Assembly: GCA_045106235.1 (NCBI GenBank)
Contig: JBGCEJ010000023.1
Coordinates: 513,485 to 577,484 of the forward strand
From: UBA4427 sp045106235
GTDB lineage: Bacteria; Myxococcota_A; UBA9160; UBA4427
Length of the DNA: 64,000 nucleotides
Reading direction: 5' to 3'
Below, piece by piece: positions 16,892 through 26,287 of the stretch. Numbering within the stretch: position 1 is the stretch's first letter; each line of letters begins with the position of its first letter. The notes below the pieces were generated by a model. The model ran no database searches. It was not told the DNA's origin and worked only from the letters and a program-made list of their open reading frames with translations. The translations under genes and the position numbers were made by a program.

Positions 16892-19800
16892 TCAGTCCAG
16901 CTCTCGCCAGTAGAGCGTGCCGTGTTCCGAGCTCGAGGTGCCTGCGTCAATACTGATCAGCTCACCATCCTGCTTACTAATGATCAAGCGGTTCCCGCCG
17001 CCACCCGGCGCAATGGAGAGCCGCGCATCCGTCGGCATGCCCTTTCCGATATCAAGCGATCTCTGCGAACCCGCGATCGGACTCGCCGCCGGCGTTGCAC
17101 CGAAGTAGCCCTGACCACAGCGAGCCAGGAATCCGTAAAGTTCCGCTTCCCCGGCCGGCTCACAGGCATTCGAGAGATCCGGCGTATAGGTCGAAATAAA
17201 GAAGAAGGAGTTAAACACTTCGCTGTTCGTCACGAACTTCTCACCGTCCGCCACTTCAAAGAAGTAGCCCTTCGGCTCGATCGCGGGACAAGCCGCTTCG
17301 TCGGTCGTCACGTTCGTCAAGTCGCCCGTGGGCTCCTCACGCCCGTCGATCGCCGACAGCGTACCTGTGTCCCAGATATCTCGGTCCTTCAGGACGTAGA
17401 AGCGATTGAGCAGCGAGCAGCCATTCAGCGTACTCGAACAGTTCAGATCAGAGCGCTCTCCTGAGCCAATGCCCAGGTAGAGAACGCCACCCACGATCGT
17501 GGCACTCGGCGAGAAGTAGAAGCTCCGCGCGCGGTCAGCGCCCCCACTCGTCGTCACCGTCGTCACGTCCGCATCAAAGAACTTCCGGAAAGACCAGTTC
17601 GGCTGATGAAGCTGAGCCGCCGTCGGGTTAGCGGTTCCATAATCCCGAACCACCCACTTCCAGATATTGCCTCCGAGATCACCGATATAGATGAGGTCGG
17701 CAAAGCCATCCTGGTCGTAATCCAAAACACCTGGCGTCGACGGCATGGCGTAGTACATGTCGGCCGTGCCGCCTGTGGTCGAGCCATAGCGATGAACCGC
17801 GACGGGGCGACCCGTTTCGATGTCGAGCATCATGATCCCGCGTCCCTTGACGCTGGCGGTATCGTAGAGAGCCGCATTATTCGGGTCGCTCGTTGCGTCG
17901 TACCCAAAGCCAAAGACGGCCACCCAGAGTTCCTCAACGTCGCCGCTCCCGCGTTCCATCCGAACCCGCGTGATCACCGGCTGCGACCAGGTCTCACCGA
18001 TTCGGGTTCGCCAGAAAGAATCCGACTCCAGCGGGAACTCCCACATGTATCCCGGATAATTCGCATCGGATGGGTCCGTCATATCGAGCGCGAGATACTG
18101 CTCACCGCCCGAACGCATCCCGGTCACGAGGACCGTCTTCCATTCCGAGGCCACCTTCGCATCGTCCACATCGTTGTTGCGGTCGATCCAAACATCCGCG
18201 ACCGCCGGCGAGCCATCCACCGAGATCGGGTGCAGCGTCGCATCATCCTTCGCAAGATCAGCAATCTTAGAGCGGGCGTCCCAGGGCATGAAGCCGAACA
18301 CCTCCTCGCCGGTTCCCGCATCATAGAGTCCGGTGGCCGTCACATAATCGCCCGCGTGGAAGCCATGCAGGAAGCCGTCATTGGCACCCGCAACGATCAC
18401 GCGGTCACGATTCTGGATCCCCGAGGTCGTTGTAAACGCACCGTAGGACTGCTCTTCGATAAAGCTCGACGGTGGGCCAATCACAACCGGGTTCGAGTGA
18501 AAAATATCACCCAGTCGGTCCGGCACAGTCGAGCCGTCTTCGACGCGCGTGCGATCTACACAGCCCTCGAAATCGTCCGTCGTTCCTGCAGTCATGCCCG
18601 TGCCCCATTCGCAGCCTGCGGCAAAAGCCACGACCGCTTCGTCGAGATCACTCGCGGCGCTGATGGTTCCTGCAGGCGGATAGTCAGACACATCGCCGAG
18701 ACTCGAACCCAGCTCTGCGGCTGTCACCGAATGGTCGAAATCTGACACGATCTGCGTCGAGGTTCCCGGCAGAGAAACCTTCAGGTTCCGCGAGTTCGCC
18801 CCCGGCATTTCGTTCGAGGAATTCCAATAAGGCGGTGCCACCGATTCTGCGAGGAATGTGCCCCCGGCGCAGAAGGTGGGGTCGGCCAGATCCGTCAGCG
18901 CGCAGTTCCCGTTCGCGTCGAGGATCTGTCCGTCGACCGTAATCTGGTAGCTGCGAACACGACCAGGCCAGAATGGACGCGCACTCGTCGGCTGAAACAA
19001 CGTCGTGTAGAGCTGTCCGCCATCTGCCGTTCGCGCAGCCGGCACCGTCGCCGCAGAGAAACCCTGAGACTTCGAGATGATGTCCTGGACCGAATTCACC
19101 AAGGCTTCCGTCAGTTCGTCCGCCTGGTTCCCACTGAAGTAGAGACCATTGCCGCGCTCCGCGGTCTTTGCCAGCAGCGAATTGACCGCGCCCGTCGTCG
19201 TGAAGCCAACGGTATAGACGTCGACCACATTCACCGTATTCGGATAGTCCGGCCGGCAATCGTTCGTCTGCATGAAGTCCGCGATATCGTCGAGGTAGCC
19301 CGTCCCGCTCGAGAATTCCCAAGGCGGCGCGCCCTCTTCCGATCCACCCGGCCCGAGGTCCGCAGGAAGCGGATCCGCCGGATCATAATCGTCGGTGTAA
19401 TAGTCGCCGATCAGATTGTTGCGGAAGTCAGAGAAGCCGCGGGTATTGGTCCCACTCGTGCCAAAGTTATCGCCCGTCGGGGAGCCATCAGTCACCATGA
19501 TGATGAAGTTCTTCTGGCACTCTTCGATAATCGGATCATCGGGAATGGATGAACCCGATGCCGGGTCACCGTCAAAATCGTCATATTGATAGCGCGGGAA
19601 ATCCACGCTCGAGTTTACGCCCGACGGCATATCCGCGTCGACACGCGGCATAAAGTAGGTGTAGAGCTTAAAGAGCGTTTCCGAGAGAGGTGTCGACGTC
19701 GAGGCATCGAGCGAATTCGTCGCGGCCTGGATATCGGCCTGATTCGTACTGTACGCCTCGATCGGTGCGCTCACGAAGCCGCCGTGGGCATTTCGGTGGA

Positions 19801-20563
19801 ACTGAGCGATGCCGAATCGAACACGGTCTTCGTAGACGCCGCAATCCCCGAGGAAGGCGGGGCAATCGCTATTCGTCTGGTAAATCACGTCCCGGGCGAT
19901 ATCTCGCGCCGCAGTCATTCGCGTGATCTGGTACTTCGCGAAGGTATCGCCCGTAATGTAGTTCTGGCCGTTATCGTCGTCGTCGATCTCGGCGACAATC
20001 TCGGCGGCCGTGGATTGTTGCCCATCCGCGGGGCCAATCAGCGTTCCGGTATCCGCGACATCGATATCGAAGAGCCAGTTCGCGTATTCCATGAAGATCC
20101 AGGTTCGGTTGCCGTAGTCGGCGTTGATGCCGTCGAAGTAGAGCTTCCGCGTCTGTCCACAGAACGTGCGCTCGATAAATCCACTATCGGGATGATCCGT
20201 GGGATCCGGTGTTCGCGTGAAACCCGCGTCGGAGGTCCGAATCTCGAGCATGCAGGTATCGGCATTCCAACAGTATCGGCGGACGGCTTGCTGCGGACTC
20301 GATTCGTCTAAGAGTGTCCGGTACCCGTTCCCCCCCGCGTTCGTCAGGAACTGACACGTCGAGGTGTAGTTGGCCGCGTCGAAGGAGGCATGCTCCATCA
20401 AGGCATTCATCGAGCCCGAGTTATCCATCATCAACAGCACATTCGGTGGAACCTGTGCCGTAAAGATATCTTCGTCACCCGCGACGCTGGGCATCGCGAT
20501 TGCCGTGCTGAACACCACCCACAAGAGCAGTGATGTCAGCTTCTGAGTTTTGGACTCGCTCAT
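16892..20563 (-). CDS. pilY1: PilY1-like type IV pilus tip/adhesin protein
   Basis: 1223 residues, ATG with GGAGAATCG upstream. Signal peptide at about 8-29 (LTSLLLWVVFSTAIAMPSVAG). A von Willebrand A-type domain follows, with the MIDAS start LLMMDNSGSMN at about 43-53 and IIMVTDGSPTGD later. The C-terminal half is the PilY1 beta-propeller: FHSNPVVIGPPSS, VIVAGANDGFLHGFHA, and a calcium-loop-like DYDQDGFADLIYIGDLGGN segment. PilY1 sits at the pilus tip, counteracts pilus retraction and mediates adhesion. No pilin, pilV/W/X or assembly genes are next to it. The P. aeruginosa protein is of similar length, so it looks complete. Confidence 0.88.
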   Translation of the reverse strand: MSESKTQKLTSLLLWVVFSTAIAMPSVAGDEDIFTAQVPPNVLLMMDNSGSMNALMEHASFDAANYTSTCQFLTNAGGNGYRTLLDESSPQQAVRRYCWNADTCMLEIRTSDAGFTRTPDPTDHPDSGFIERTFCGQTRKLYFDGINADYGNRTWIFMEYANWLFDIDVADTGTLIGPADGQQSTAAEIVAEIDDDDNGQNYITGDTFAKYQITRMTAARDIARDVIYQTNSDCPAFLGDCGVYEDRVRFGIAQFHRNAHGGFVSAPIEAYSTNQADIQAATNSLDASTSTPLSETLFKLYTYFMPRVDADMPSGVNSSVDFPRYQYDDFDGDPASGSSIPDDPIIEECQKNFIIMVTDGSPTGDNFGTSGTNTRGFSDFRNNLIGDYYTDDYDPADPLPADLGPGGSEEGAPPWEFSSGTGYLDDIADFMQTNDCRPDYPNTVNVVDVYTVGFTTTGAVNSLLAKTAERGNGLYFSGNQADELTEALVNSVQDIISKSQGFSAATVPAARTADGGQLYTTLFQPTSARPFWPGRVRSYQITVDGQILDANGNCALTDLADPTFCAGGTFLAESVAPPYWNSSNEMPGANSRNLKVSLPGTSTQIVSDFDHSVTAAELGSSLGDVSDYPPAGTISAASDLDEAVVAFAAGCEWGTGMTAGTTDDFEGCVDRTRVEDGSTVPDRLGDIFHSNPVVIGPPSSFIEEQSYGAFTTTSGIQNRDRVIVAGANDGFLHGFHAGDYVTATGLYDAGTGEEVFGFMPWDARSKIADLAKDDATLHPISVDGSPAVADVWIDRNNDVDDAKVASEWKTVLVTGMRSGGEQYLALDMTDPSDANYPGYMWEFPLESDSFWRTRIGETWSQPVITRVRMERGSGDVEELWVAVFGFGYDATSDPNNAALYDTASVKGRGIMMLDIETGRPVAVHRYGSTTGGTADMYYAMPSTPGVLDYDQDGFADLIYIGDLGGNIWKWVVRDYGTANPTAAQLHQPNWSFRKFFDADVTTVTTSGGADRARSFYFSPSATIVGGVLYLGIGSGERSDLNCSSTLNGCSLLNRFYVLKDRDIWDTGTLSAIDGREEPTGDLTNVTTDEAACPAIEPKGYFFEVADGEKFVTNSEVFNSFFFISTYTPDLSNACEPAGEAELYGFLARCGQGYFGATPAASPIAGSQRSLDIGKGMPTDARLSIAPGGGGNRLIISKQDGELISIDAGTSSSEHGTLYWRELD

Positions 20564-20918
20564 TCGATTCTCCGTGCCGCCTCATCCCTGTTGGATCAGG
20601 CATTTTCCGCAGGCCGTGCCGCAACAAATTCTGAGACGTCGGCCCACTCTCGCCTCAGACGGTCTGAGACATAAGAGCAAGCGACGTGCCATGTGTAATT
20701 GCGAGGGCAAGCGCTAGAAACCATCGAGGTTTCCGAGTTCTTCGGCAGATCGGTGAGCGAAGTAAACACAGACATTTTGTGCGTAGTCCGCATTTTTTTG
20801 CGGAGTGGCACCACGCCAAGGGCGTGCATCCCGTGCGCAACCAGACAGGCTGCGACGGGGGATCAGTTCAAGCAGAGCGTAAAAATACGCGTGTGCGCGA
20901 TTCCCTAAGGACGAGTCC
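20564..20918. other. 355-bp intergenic region upstream of pilY1
   Basis: No gene recognised; short frames here lack coding character and the region is AT-richer than its neighbours. It contains an inverted repeat TCAGAC-G-GTCTGA (20655-20667), a TCCGC/GCGGA stem around a T-rich 8-base loop (20787-20804), and a CACGCC-AAG-GGCGTG hairpin (20812-20826). Because both flanking genes run on the minus strand, the region should hold the end of the reductase transcript and the promoter of the pilY1-like gene. Confidence 0.6.
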
Positions 20919-22118
20919 CTACGCGTCTGCGTGCTCGGAGACCGCTTCTTCGAAGCTGATGCCCTCGAGCATCTTCCGCCGGCAGGCGTTCAGCTGGCGT
21001 GGCCGTTTGAAGCCTACGGCCGCGCTGAGCCGACCCTCGCGACCGAAAAGAGCGAGAAATCGGTCTTCTTCGAGGCTGCCGAGACAAATATGCATCTCGT
21101 CCCCCTCTTGAATTTCTCCCGCAATCGCAATGCGCAGGTCGAACTGGTCCGTCCAGACATAGGGAATCGGCGCAAAGGGCTCGGCCTTTCCCTGGATGAT
21201 CCGCTCGGCGACGACCTCCGCCTGCTCGACGGCGCTGGTCCAATGTTCGAAGCGGGGCCGCTCCGGGTAGCGCTTATTTTCCCAGCGAGCACAGTCGCCG
21301 AGCGCAAAAATGCCGTCGCGTCCCGTCGCCCCCGTCGCATCGCAGAGCACGCCATTGTCGATTTCCAGCCCCGCCCCGTCCAGCCATTCAGTCGCTGGAG
21401 CGGCGCCCACGCCCACGATGACCACGTCGGCGGGCAGGCTTTCCCCGTTCGACAGCCGTACCCCCGACACCCGGCCCTCGGCCTCCTCAAATCCGTCCAC
21501 GCCGATGCCGAGATGGAATTCGACCCCAGCCTCTCTATGCCGCTTCGCAACCCGTTCGCCGAGCACAGGACCGAGCCCTCGGATCAGGGGCGCCGGCAGC
21601 GGCTCCACCACGGAAACCGAAAGCCCCTTCTGCCGGCAACTTGCCGCGACCTCCATCCCAATAAAGCCCGCCCCAACGACGACGACCCGCGCCGCGCCCT
21701 CGAGTGCGGATCGCAGCGTAAGCGCGTCCTCGATCGTGCGAAGCTCGACGATCCCGGCCAATTCCTGGCCAAAAGGCAAACGCCGCGCCCGGGTCCCCGT
21801 CGCAATCGCGATCGCGTCGGCTTCAACCACGCTGCCATCCGACAGTTTCAGGCTTTTCGCTTCGACATCGAGCGACTCAGCACGGCAGCCCAGCTTCCAT
21901 TCCGCATTCAGCCCTTCGACGCCGTCCCGCGCGAGGGCGAGCCGAGCCTCTTCCCAGTCCTCGGTGAGGAACTGTTTCGAGAGCGGCGGCCGATCGTAAG
22001 GAAGCCGGTCCTCGGCTCCGATCACCGTGATTTTACCGGCGTATTCCTTTCGGCGGAGCGCTTCAACGAAGCGCAGCCCAGCAAGGGAAGCACCGACAAC
22101 GGCAATCTGATCCGGCAT
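20919..22118 (-). CDS. FAD-dependent ferredoxin/rubredoxin reductase
   Basis: 399 residues, ATG with GAGGATTT upstream. Two-dinucleotide-binding flavoprotein: FAD motif VVGASLAGLRFVEAL at 5-19, GAEDRLPYDRPPLSKQF near 35-50 (conserved in ferredoxin reductases), NAD(P)H motif VVVGAGFIGMEVA near 145-158, and FALGDCARW near 270. The C-terminal domain is of the reductase_C type. It transfers electrons from NAD(P)H to a ferredoxin or Rieske protein and so could serve the P450 at 12283 or another oxygenase. No ferredoxin or oxygenase gene adjoins it, so the partner is unknown. Confidence 0.88.
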   Translation of the reverse strand: MPDQIAVVGASLAGLRFVEALRRKEYAGKITVIGAEDRLPYDRPPLSKQFLTEDWEEARLALARDGVEGLNAEWKLGCRAESLDVEAKSLKLSDGSVVEADAIAIATGTRARRLPFGQELAGIVELRTIEDALTLRSALEGAARVVVVGAGFIGMEVAASCRQKGLSVSVVEPLPAPLIRGLGPVLGERVAKRHREAGVEFHLGIGVDGFEEAEGRVSGVRLSNGESLPADVVIVGVGAAPATEWLDGAGLEIDNGVLCDATGATGRDGIFALGDCARWENKRYPERPRFEHWTSAVEQAEVVAERIIQGKAEPFAPIPYVWTDQFDLRIAIAGEIQEGDEMHICLGSLEEDRFLALFGREGRLSAAVGFKRPRQLNACRRKMLEGISFEEAVSEHADA

Positions 22119-22287
22119 TTCAAATCCTCGAGTGGGCAGGCCTTTCGCGCCTGCGGCGGTTCATGATCGGCCCCGAAGAATAGGCCATCTGAGGGCCCAT
22201 CCCAGACCGGTTTCATCCCTCTGGCCAGCACCTGCGGGCTCTGCGATGCTCCCCCCTTCCTTCTCTCGGATCAAAGAGGATCTCAAC

Positions 22288-23160
22288 ATGCAGTTCTGGC
22301 AAGCCCTCTCCTTCACGCATCCTGACGACCTGCTCGAGCTCGCCCCCGTCGCTGAAGAAGCTGGTTTCGAAGGCATCATGCTTGCCGACCATATTTTCTC
22401 GCCCGAGTCCTACGACTCTCGGTATCCCTATGATGAAAGTGGAGAGGCGCCCTTCGACGGGTCGACGCCCTTCCCTGAATCCTTCGCGACGATCTCGGCG
22501 CTCTCGATGATCACAACGCGACTCCGCTTCTTGACCAATGTCTATATCCTGCCCCTGCGACACCCCATCGAAATCGCGAAAGACCTCAGCACCGCGGCCG
22601 TCTTTTCAAAGAACCGCACGGTTTTGGGATTCGGCGCGGGATGGCTCCGGGAAGAGTTTGAATATATGGGTCAGGCTTTCGAAAAGCGTGGCAAGCGCAT
22701 GGACGTTCAGATCCCGATCATTCAAAAACTCCTCGCCGGTGAAACCGTAGAAAACGACGACGAGTTCTATTCCTTCGGCAAGCTGCGCCTGAACCCGCTG
22801 CCGACTGAGAAGGTTCCGATGTGGGTCGGCGGCATGAATAAGGCCGCCCTGCGGCGAGCGGCTCAGTTCGGCGACGGCTGGACCGGCGCCGGGACCTCTT
22901 TCGACCAGACCGTCGAGCTCCTCACCGAGATCGGCACCCAGCGGAAACGCTTCAACCGAGAGAATGAGCCCTTCGATTGCCTGATCCCGCTCACGGAAGA
23001 ACTCCCGCCAGAAAAGATGGGCAAGCTCATTGAACTCGGCATGACGGGCACGGTCAGCTGGCCCCTCGAATACCAACTGCCTCCAAACCCATCGCTTCAG
23101 GACAAGAAGGACAAGCTTCGCGAACTTGGGGAAACCATGATCAAGCCCGTGAACGGCTAG
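22288..23160 (+). CDS. LLM-class flavin-dependent oxidoreductase
   Basis: 290 residues from ATG 22288 (AAGAGGATC upstream); the frame is open further upstream but without a good start. Bacterial-luciferase-like TIM barrel: LAPVAEEAGFEGIMLADHIF near 17-36, FLTNVYILPLRHPIEIAKDLST near 81-102 in two blocks, LGFGAGWLREEF near 114-125, and VPMWVGGMNKAALRRAA near 174-190. Members use F420 or FMN. The GxGxGWxxEEF signature is common in F420-dependent members that act on ketones, alcohols or enones. It diverges from the ferredoxin reductase. The cofactor choice is not settled by the sequence. Confidence 0.82.
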   Translation: MQFWQALSFTHPDDLLELAPVAEEAGFEGIMLADHIFSPESYDSRYPYDESGEAPFDGSTPFPESFATISALSMITTRLRFLTNVYILPLRHPIEIAKDLSTAAVFSKNRTVLGFGAGWLREEFEYMGQAFEKRGKRMDVQIPIIQKLLAGETVENDDEFYSFGKLRLNPLPTEKVPMWVGGMNKAALRRAAQFGDGWTGAGTSFDQTVELLTEIGTQRKRFNRENEPFDCLIPLTEELPPEKMGKLIELGMTGTVSWPLEYQLPPNPSLQDKKDKLRELGETMIKPVNG

Positions 23161-23216
23161 ATCTCTCCGTCCGAGCTTCATGCGCGCAATCCGCCCTGCC
23201 CGCTCCGAGGTCCGCC

Positions 23217-23738
23217 TCACCCCTGCGAAGCTTTAGGTCCCCAGCCGCGGTCGTACGGGGCCATCAGCTTCGAATCGAGGCGCATGCGTGTATGCAGCCA
23301 TCGTCCGTCGACGTAGGCATATTCATCATGTTCAACGCCGACCATCCACATCGCCCGCCCCGCAGTCGTCGTCATCATCGCAAGCACATCCCAGCACCCC
23401 CGCGCAGTCTCGCCCTGCACCTCGATCTCGGGCTTCACGAAGAAATGCCATGAGTACAGAAGCGACGGTCGACGGAAACGTTCGAAAAGCGCGGCACGCC
23501 CCTGCACCGTTCCGAGTTCACCGCCCGCTTCCCAAATCGCCTCCGGCGTAAAGAGATCGCAGAGCTGTTCAGCCAGAGCATCCAGCTCGCTCTCTGTCTT
23601 CGGCCCCTCGCGTGTATAGCGCGCATCCATCAGGGCCCCGTATCGGCTCTTCAGATCAAGGATCGCGGCGTGGCTCTCCGCGGTGTGGACTCGGGCTTCC
23701 AGACGGTTGATCCGCGCGAGTAGCTCCTCATTCGACAT
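23217..23738 (-). CDS. NTF2/SnoaL-like fold protein
   Basis: 173 residues. A cone-shaped alpha+beta barrel of the NTF2 superfamily is suggested by ILDLKSRYGALMDAR near 26-40, LCDLFTPEAIWEA near 59-71, and late strands such as RAMWMVGVEHDEYAYVDGRW with WLHTRMRLDSKL. Members include SnoaL cyclases, steroid delta-isomerases and dehydratase-like or non-enzymatic ligand-binding proteins. A short leucine-rich helical stretch (EELLARINRLEARV) precedes the barrel and may mediate dimerisation. It diverges from the CoA-transferase at 23842. Function is not assigned. Confidence 0.72.
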   Translation of the reverse strand: MSNEELLARINRLEARVHTAESHAAILDLKSRYGALMDARYTREGPKTESELDALAEQLCDLFTPEAIWEAGGELGTVQGRAALFERFRRPSLLYSWHFFVKPEIEVQGETARGCWDVLAMMTTTAGRAMWMVGVEHDEYAYVDGRWLHTRMRLDSKLMAPYDRGWGPKASQG

Positions 23739-23841
23739 GCTTCTCTCCTGCTTCGGATCGGCTCAGCGGGTGCTCCCCGGCCTTCGATTTGGCTACGCTC
23801 CGGATTCTGCGGCGAAAACATCAGCCGCGTCGGAGAGTCAC

Positions 23842-25026
23842 ATGAATGGTCCGCTCGACGGCATCCGCATCATCGACCTGACGACGATGGCCTCTGGCCC
23901 GCTCGCGACCTCCATTCTTGCAGATCAAGGTGCCGAGGTCATCAAGGTGGAAGCGCCGGGTGGCGGCGACGGCCTCCGAAGAATCGGACCCAGCCGCGGC
24001 GAAATCTCGGCCCTGTTTACCAGCCTGAACCGCAACAAACGCTCGATCGTGCTCGACCTCCGACAGCCCGAAGGTGTTGAAGTCCTCGACCGTCTTGTGG
24101 AGGGGGCCGATCTCCTCATCCAGAATTTCCGCCCCGGCGCCGTCGACCGCATGGGCATCGGCGCCGAACGCTACCGCGCGCTACATCCGGGCCTGATCTA
24201 CGTCTCGGTCAGTGGCTTCGGTGAAAAAGGCCCCATGGCGCACCGCGCCGTTTATGACTCCGTCATGCAGGCCTATTCCGGCGTCGCTATGCATCAGGCC
24301 GACCTCAAAACCGGGGAACCCACCTTCGTCCGCTCCGTGGTCTGCGACAAGGGCACCGCGATTCAAACCGCCCAGCTCATGACCGCAGCTCTTCTGGCCT
24401 GCGCACGCGGCGCGGAGGGCCAGCACCTGCGCGTCTCTATGCTTCATGCCAGCCTGGCGTTTCTGTGGCCCGACGGGATGCAGAATTACACCCTCCTCGG
24501 GAACGGCGTGTCGAAGCCGCTCCTTAAGGGCGCGCTCCCGATGATTCGCTCGACCGCCGATGGCAACATCGCCATCAGTTATATCCAGGACCGCGAATTC
24601 GAGGCGCTGTGTCGAGGCTTAGACCGCCTCGACCTCCTCGAAGATGAACGTTTCAAGACCGCCGATCCCCGCGCGCGCAATGCCCGGGAGCTTCAAGACA
24701 GCCTCGACCCGACGCTGCGGAGCTGGTCCACGGAGAAGCTGCTGCGCCTCCTGGAGGCATCCGACGTACCGCATGCCAAGGTCGGCGATCCCGCGACCAT
24801 CCACGAAGACCCACAAGTCCTCGCCAACGACCTTCTCTTCGAAATGGACCATCCCGCGGCCGGTCGCTTGCGCCAGCCGCGCCCGATTGGCGACTTCGAG
24901 GGCACGCCGACCCGAATCCGGCGAGGCGCACCGAGCTACGGCGAGCATACGGATGAAATCGCGGCGGAGATCGGCCTCGGGCCAGAGCGAATCACCGAGC
25001 TCCGCAAGGCCGACATTCTCGGTTAG
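23842..25026 (+). CDS. CaiB/BaiF family CoA-transferase
   Basis: 394 residues from ATG 23842 (CGGAGAGTC upstream). Class III CoA-transferase: ADQGAEVIKVEAPGGGD near 28-43, NRNKRSIVLDLR near 63-74, and Asp169 in VVCDKGTAIQ, at the same residue number as the catalytic aspartate of formyl-CoA transferase. It moves CoA from one acyl-CoA to another acid through acyl-aspartyl intermediates, saving ATP compared with the ligases. It differs from the paralogue at 27390, which carries racemase residues. Located at the left end of the second catabolic block, convergent to the dehydrogenase at 25122. Confidence 0.87.
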   Translation: MNGPLDGIRIIDLTTMASGPLATSILADQGAEVIKVEAPGGGDGLRRIGPSRGEISALFTSLNRNKRSIVLDLRQPEGVEVLDRLVEGADLLIQNFRPGAVDRMGIGAERYRALHPGLIYVSVSGFGEKGPMAHRAVYDSVMQAYSGVAMHQADLKTGEPTFVRSVVCDKGTAIQTAQLMTAALLACARGAEGQHLRVSMLHASLAFLWPDGMQNYTLLGNGVSKPLLKGALPMIRSTADGNIAISYIQDREFEALCRGLDRLDLLEDERFKTADPRARNARELQDSLDPTLRSWSTEKLLRLLEASDVPHAKVGDPATIHEDPQVLANDLLFEMDHPAAGRLRQPRPIGDFEGTPTRIRRGAPSYGEHTDEIAAEIGLGPERITELRKADILG

Positions 25027-25037
25027 GCGGCCGCCAT

Positions 25038-25064
25038 CGACCTACCCGACCTACCCGACCTACC
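25038..25064. repeat. 9-bp tandem repeat in a convergent spacer
   Basis: Three exact copies of CGACCTACC followed by a diverged CGCACTGCC. It lies 11 bp after the CoA-transferase stop in a 95-bp spacer between convergent genes. No gene or terminator hairpin is evident. Confidence 0.85.
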
Positions 25065-25121
25065 CGCACTGCCCGCCCGCCGCGCACTACGCGACTGACA
25101 CTCTGAATCCGAGCGCGTGTG

Positions 25122-26246
25122 TTAGTCCAGGACTTCCGTCGCCACCAGCTCGCTCAAGTGACGATCATCCCACCACGAGATCTGCAGCTGCTTCGCGCGC
25201 CGGAAATAGAGCTGAATATCGTATTCGATGGTGAACCCGACCCCGCCCCAGACCTGCTGGCACATCGCCGTGATATCGCGGAAGGCATGGCACATAAACA
25301 GCTTGGCCATCGGCGCGAGCTTCGAAGTATCGTTCCCATTCGCCCGCGCCCAAGCCGCCTCGTACACCAGCGTTGTTCCGCCTTCGATGGAGGTGGCCGC
25401 ATCAGCCAGGTAATGCGAGATCGATTGAAAGGCTCCGATCGGCTTCCCGAACTGCTCTCGCGCTTTCGCATATTCCACGGTCACGTCGAGGGCCTGCTGG
25501 GCGCCCCCTGAGGCCTGGGCCGCGGCCAGGATGATCGCGTCGAGCATGACCGTATTCCAAGCTTTCCAAGCCGAGCGTGCGCCGCTAAGACGCTCGGTCT
25601 CAGCTATACGAACGTCCTTGAAGTCGATCCGAAATGAGGACTCAGAGCCCATATTCAGACGCTGGTCGCGGCAAACCCCCTTTGCCTCGGGATCGACGAG
25701 AAAGAGATCAATCTCATCTTCCGCGTCTCCCGTCCGCGCGAGAACGAGGAGCTGGGTCGCTGCCCCGGCGAAAGCGACATGCATCTTCGCGCCGTTCAGC
25801 ACAAAAGCATCGCCGTCCTTCTCGGCCCGCATCTGCACGCCCTTTGCGCCGAACCCATTCCGAGGTTCAAGCCAAGCCGGCGTGAGCACAGCGTCGCCAC
25901 TGGCAATGCGCGGGAGCCACTCAGACTGCTGAGCCTCCGTTCCCGCCTCGAGCAAAGCGCCTGCGCTGACCACGGCGGAAACAAAATGAGGCGTCGGCGC
26001 CAAGGCGCGGCCGAGTTCTTCGTAAACGACCGCCGCTTCAAGGAGCGATTGCCCCTGTCCGCCGAATTTTTCAGGGATCAGAATACCGACCAAACCGAGT
26101 TCGGTGAGCTGCTTCCACAGCCCGTCCGGATAGCCCTTCGGATCGTCCTCGAACTGCCGGACGACTTCGACGGGAGAATGCTCATTACAAACCGCGCGCA
26201 CCATCTCGCGGAGCATCAGCTGCTCTTCGGTAAAATCGAGATCCAT
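25122..26246 (-). CDS. Acyl-CoA dehydrogenase, class lacking a catalytic base (ChsE5/FadE27-like subunit)
   Basis: 374 residues, ATG with GAGGAGAGG upstream. Domain layout is normal: DLDFTEEQLMLREMVR at the start, AREQFGKPIGAFQ near 250 and VWGGVGFTIEYD near 330. The helix-G base position reads VMLDAIILAA (no Glu-Arg), and the last helix carries no YEGT glutamate, so a partner subunit must supply the base. The base-bearing subunit at 28611-29789 lies in the same minus-strand run, separated only by two MaoC genes and a racemase, and is the likely alpha subunit. Dehydrogenation of a bulky or branched acyl-CoA is inferred. Confidence 0.87.
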   Translation of the reverse strand: MDLDFTEEQLMLREMVRAVCNEHSPVEVVRQFEDDPKGYPDGLWKQLTELGLVGILIPEKFGGQGQSLLEAAVVYEELGRALAPTPHFVSAVVSAGALLEAGTEAQQSEWLPRIASGDAVLTPAWLEPRNGFGAKGVQMRAEKDGDAFVLNGAKMHVAFAGAATQLLVLARTGDAEDEIDLFLVDPEAKGVCRDQRLNMGSESSFRIDFKDVRIAETERLSGARSAWKAWNTVMLDAIILAAAQASGGAQQALDVTVEYAKAREQFGKPIGAFQSISHYLADAATSIEGGTTLVYEAAWARANGNDTSKLAPMAKLFMCHAFRDITAMCQQVWGGVGFTIEYDIQLYFRRAKQLQISWWDDRHLSELVATEVLD

Positions 26247-26287
26247 CTTTCCCTCTCCTCACGGACCCAACCGGCCCTGAAACCCGC

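Noticed and set aside
20931..22166. 411-codon plus-strand open frame opposite the ferredoxin reductase
   Set aside because: Shadow of a flavoprotein with intact FAD and NAD motifs on the other strand.
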